NCBI GenBank assembly: GCA_964498605.1
Contig: CAZCHK010000053.1
Span: 1-12,986, forward strand
DNA length: 12,986 nucleotides
Origin: JBGQAS01 sp964498605
GTDB taxonomy: Bacteria > Chloroflexota > Anaerolineae > Anaerolineales > Anaerolineaceae
Direction: 5' to 3'
Notes under the pieces: generated by a model
Told to the model about the DNA's origin: nothing
Database searches by the model: none
Seen by the model: the letters and a program-made list of their open reading frames with translations, nothing else
In this document: positions 12,947 to 12,986 of the stretch, one piece after another
How the letters are laid out: the number at the start of each line of letters is the position of its first letter
Numbering within the stretch: the stretch's first letter is position 1
Position numbers and translations under genes: made by a program

Positions 12947-12978
12947 AAAAGTGAACCGTTTAAACTTGAAAAGTGAAC
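12947..12978. repeat. pair of 10-bp direct repeats upstream of the promoter
   Basis: AAAAGTGAAC occurs at 12947-12956 and 12969-12978. The repeats are 22 bp apart start to start, about two helical turns, with the palindrome GTTTAAAC (12958-12965) between them. They lie roughly 70-100 bp upstream of the transcript start at about 12880. The spacing is what one would expect for a transcription-factor site, but this is only suggestive. Confidence 0.35.
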
Positions 12979-12986
12979 TGCTGTGT

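Noticed and set aside
12773..12976. Small open frames on both strands across leader copy 2
   Set aside because: They only reflect the conserved RNA sequence. The same translation recurs at copy 1, and no frame has its own ribosome binding site or protein-like pattern.

Overview
The window looks like a chromosomal stretch of an anaerobic, moderately GC-rich bacterium. The mix of genes points to an anaerobe, most likely in Chloroflexota (Anaerolineae-like): a corrinoid methyltransferase pair, an archaeal-type tungstate transporter (WtpA/WtpB), a thioredoxin reductase without the usual NADPH-binding residues, and a TPR/proline-rich/zinc-ribbon membrane protein. The taxonomy is an inference. No insertion sequence, phage gene, rRNA or CRISPR array was seen.

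Layout. The window opens with the 3' end of a class II tRNA (probably tRNA-Leu) and its terminator (1-75). A minus-strand block follows: a two-gene unit for very small membrane-associated proteins (415-531 and 140-355) with its own near-consensus promoter, an NTF2/SnoaL-like protein (575-1006), and a corrinoid module made of a uroporphyrinogen-decarboxylase-type methyltransferase (1945-3138) and its B12-binding corrinoid protein (1287-1919). A plus-strand CaCA cation exchanger (3343-4368) is divergent from that module. Next come two minus-strand membrane proteins with zinc-ribbon-like cysteines (4462-4977, 5438-6424), separated by about 460 bases with no confident gene. A plus-strand thioredoxin reductase/thioredoxin pair (6584-7567, 7643-7996) ends at a bidirectional terminator (8101-8126) shared with a convergent DUF4190-like membrane protein (8202-8618).

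The last 4.3 kb, all minus strand, is the most unusual part. Reading in the direction of transcription: promoter, structured leader RNA (12750-12883), small lipoprotein (12284-12745), a second promoter with a near-identical leader RNA (12024-12158), a larger lipoprotein made of three related domains (10588-12021), a strong hairpin, then wtpA (9467-10531) and wtpB (8688-9470). The small lipoprotein is a homologue of the third domain of the large one, and both carry a C-x-x-C. Both resemble the molybdopterin-oxidoreductase fold but seem to lack a cofactor-binding site. The two 5' leaders differ at only ten substitutions and one indel over about 135 nt, fold into conserved stems and end at the ribosome binding site. 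Next to a tungstate transporter, the best hypothesis is a Moco/Tuco-type riboswitch controlling a tungsten or pterin-cofactor related envelope system. No wtpC ATPase is present in the window.
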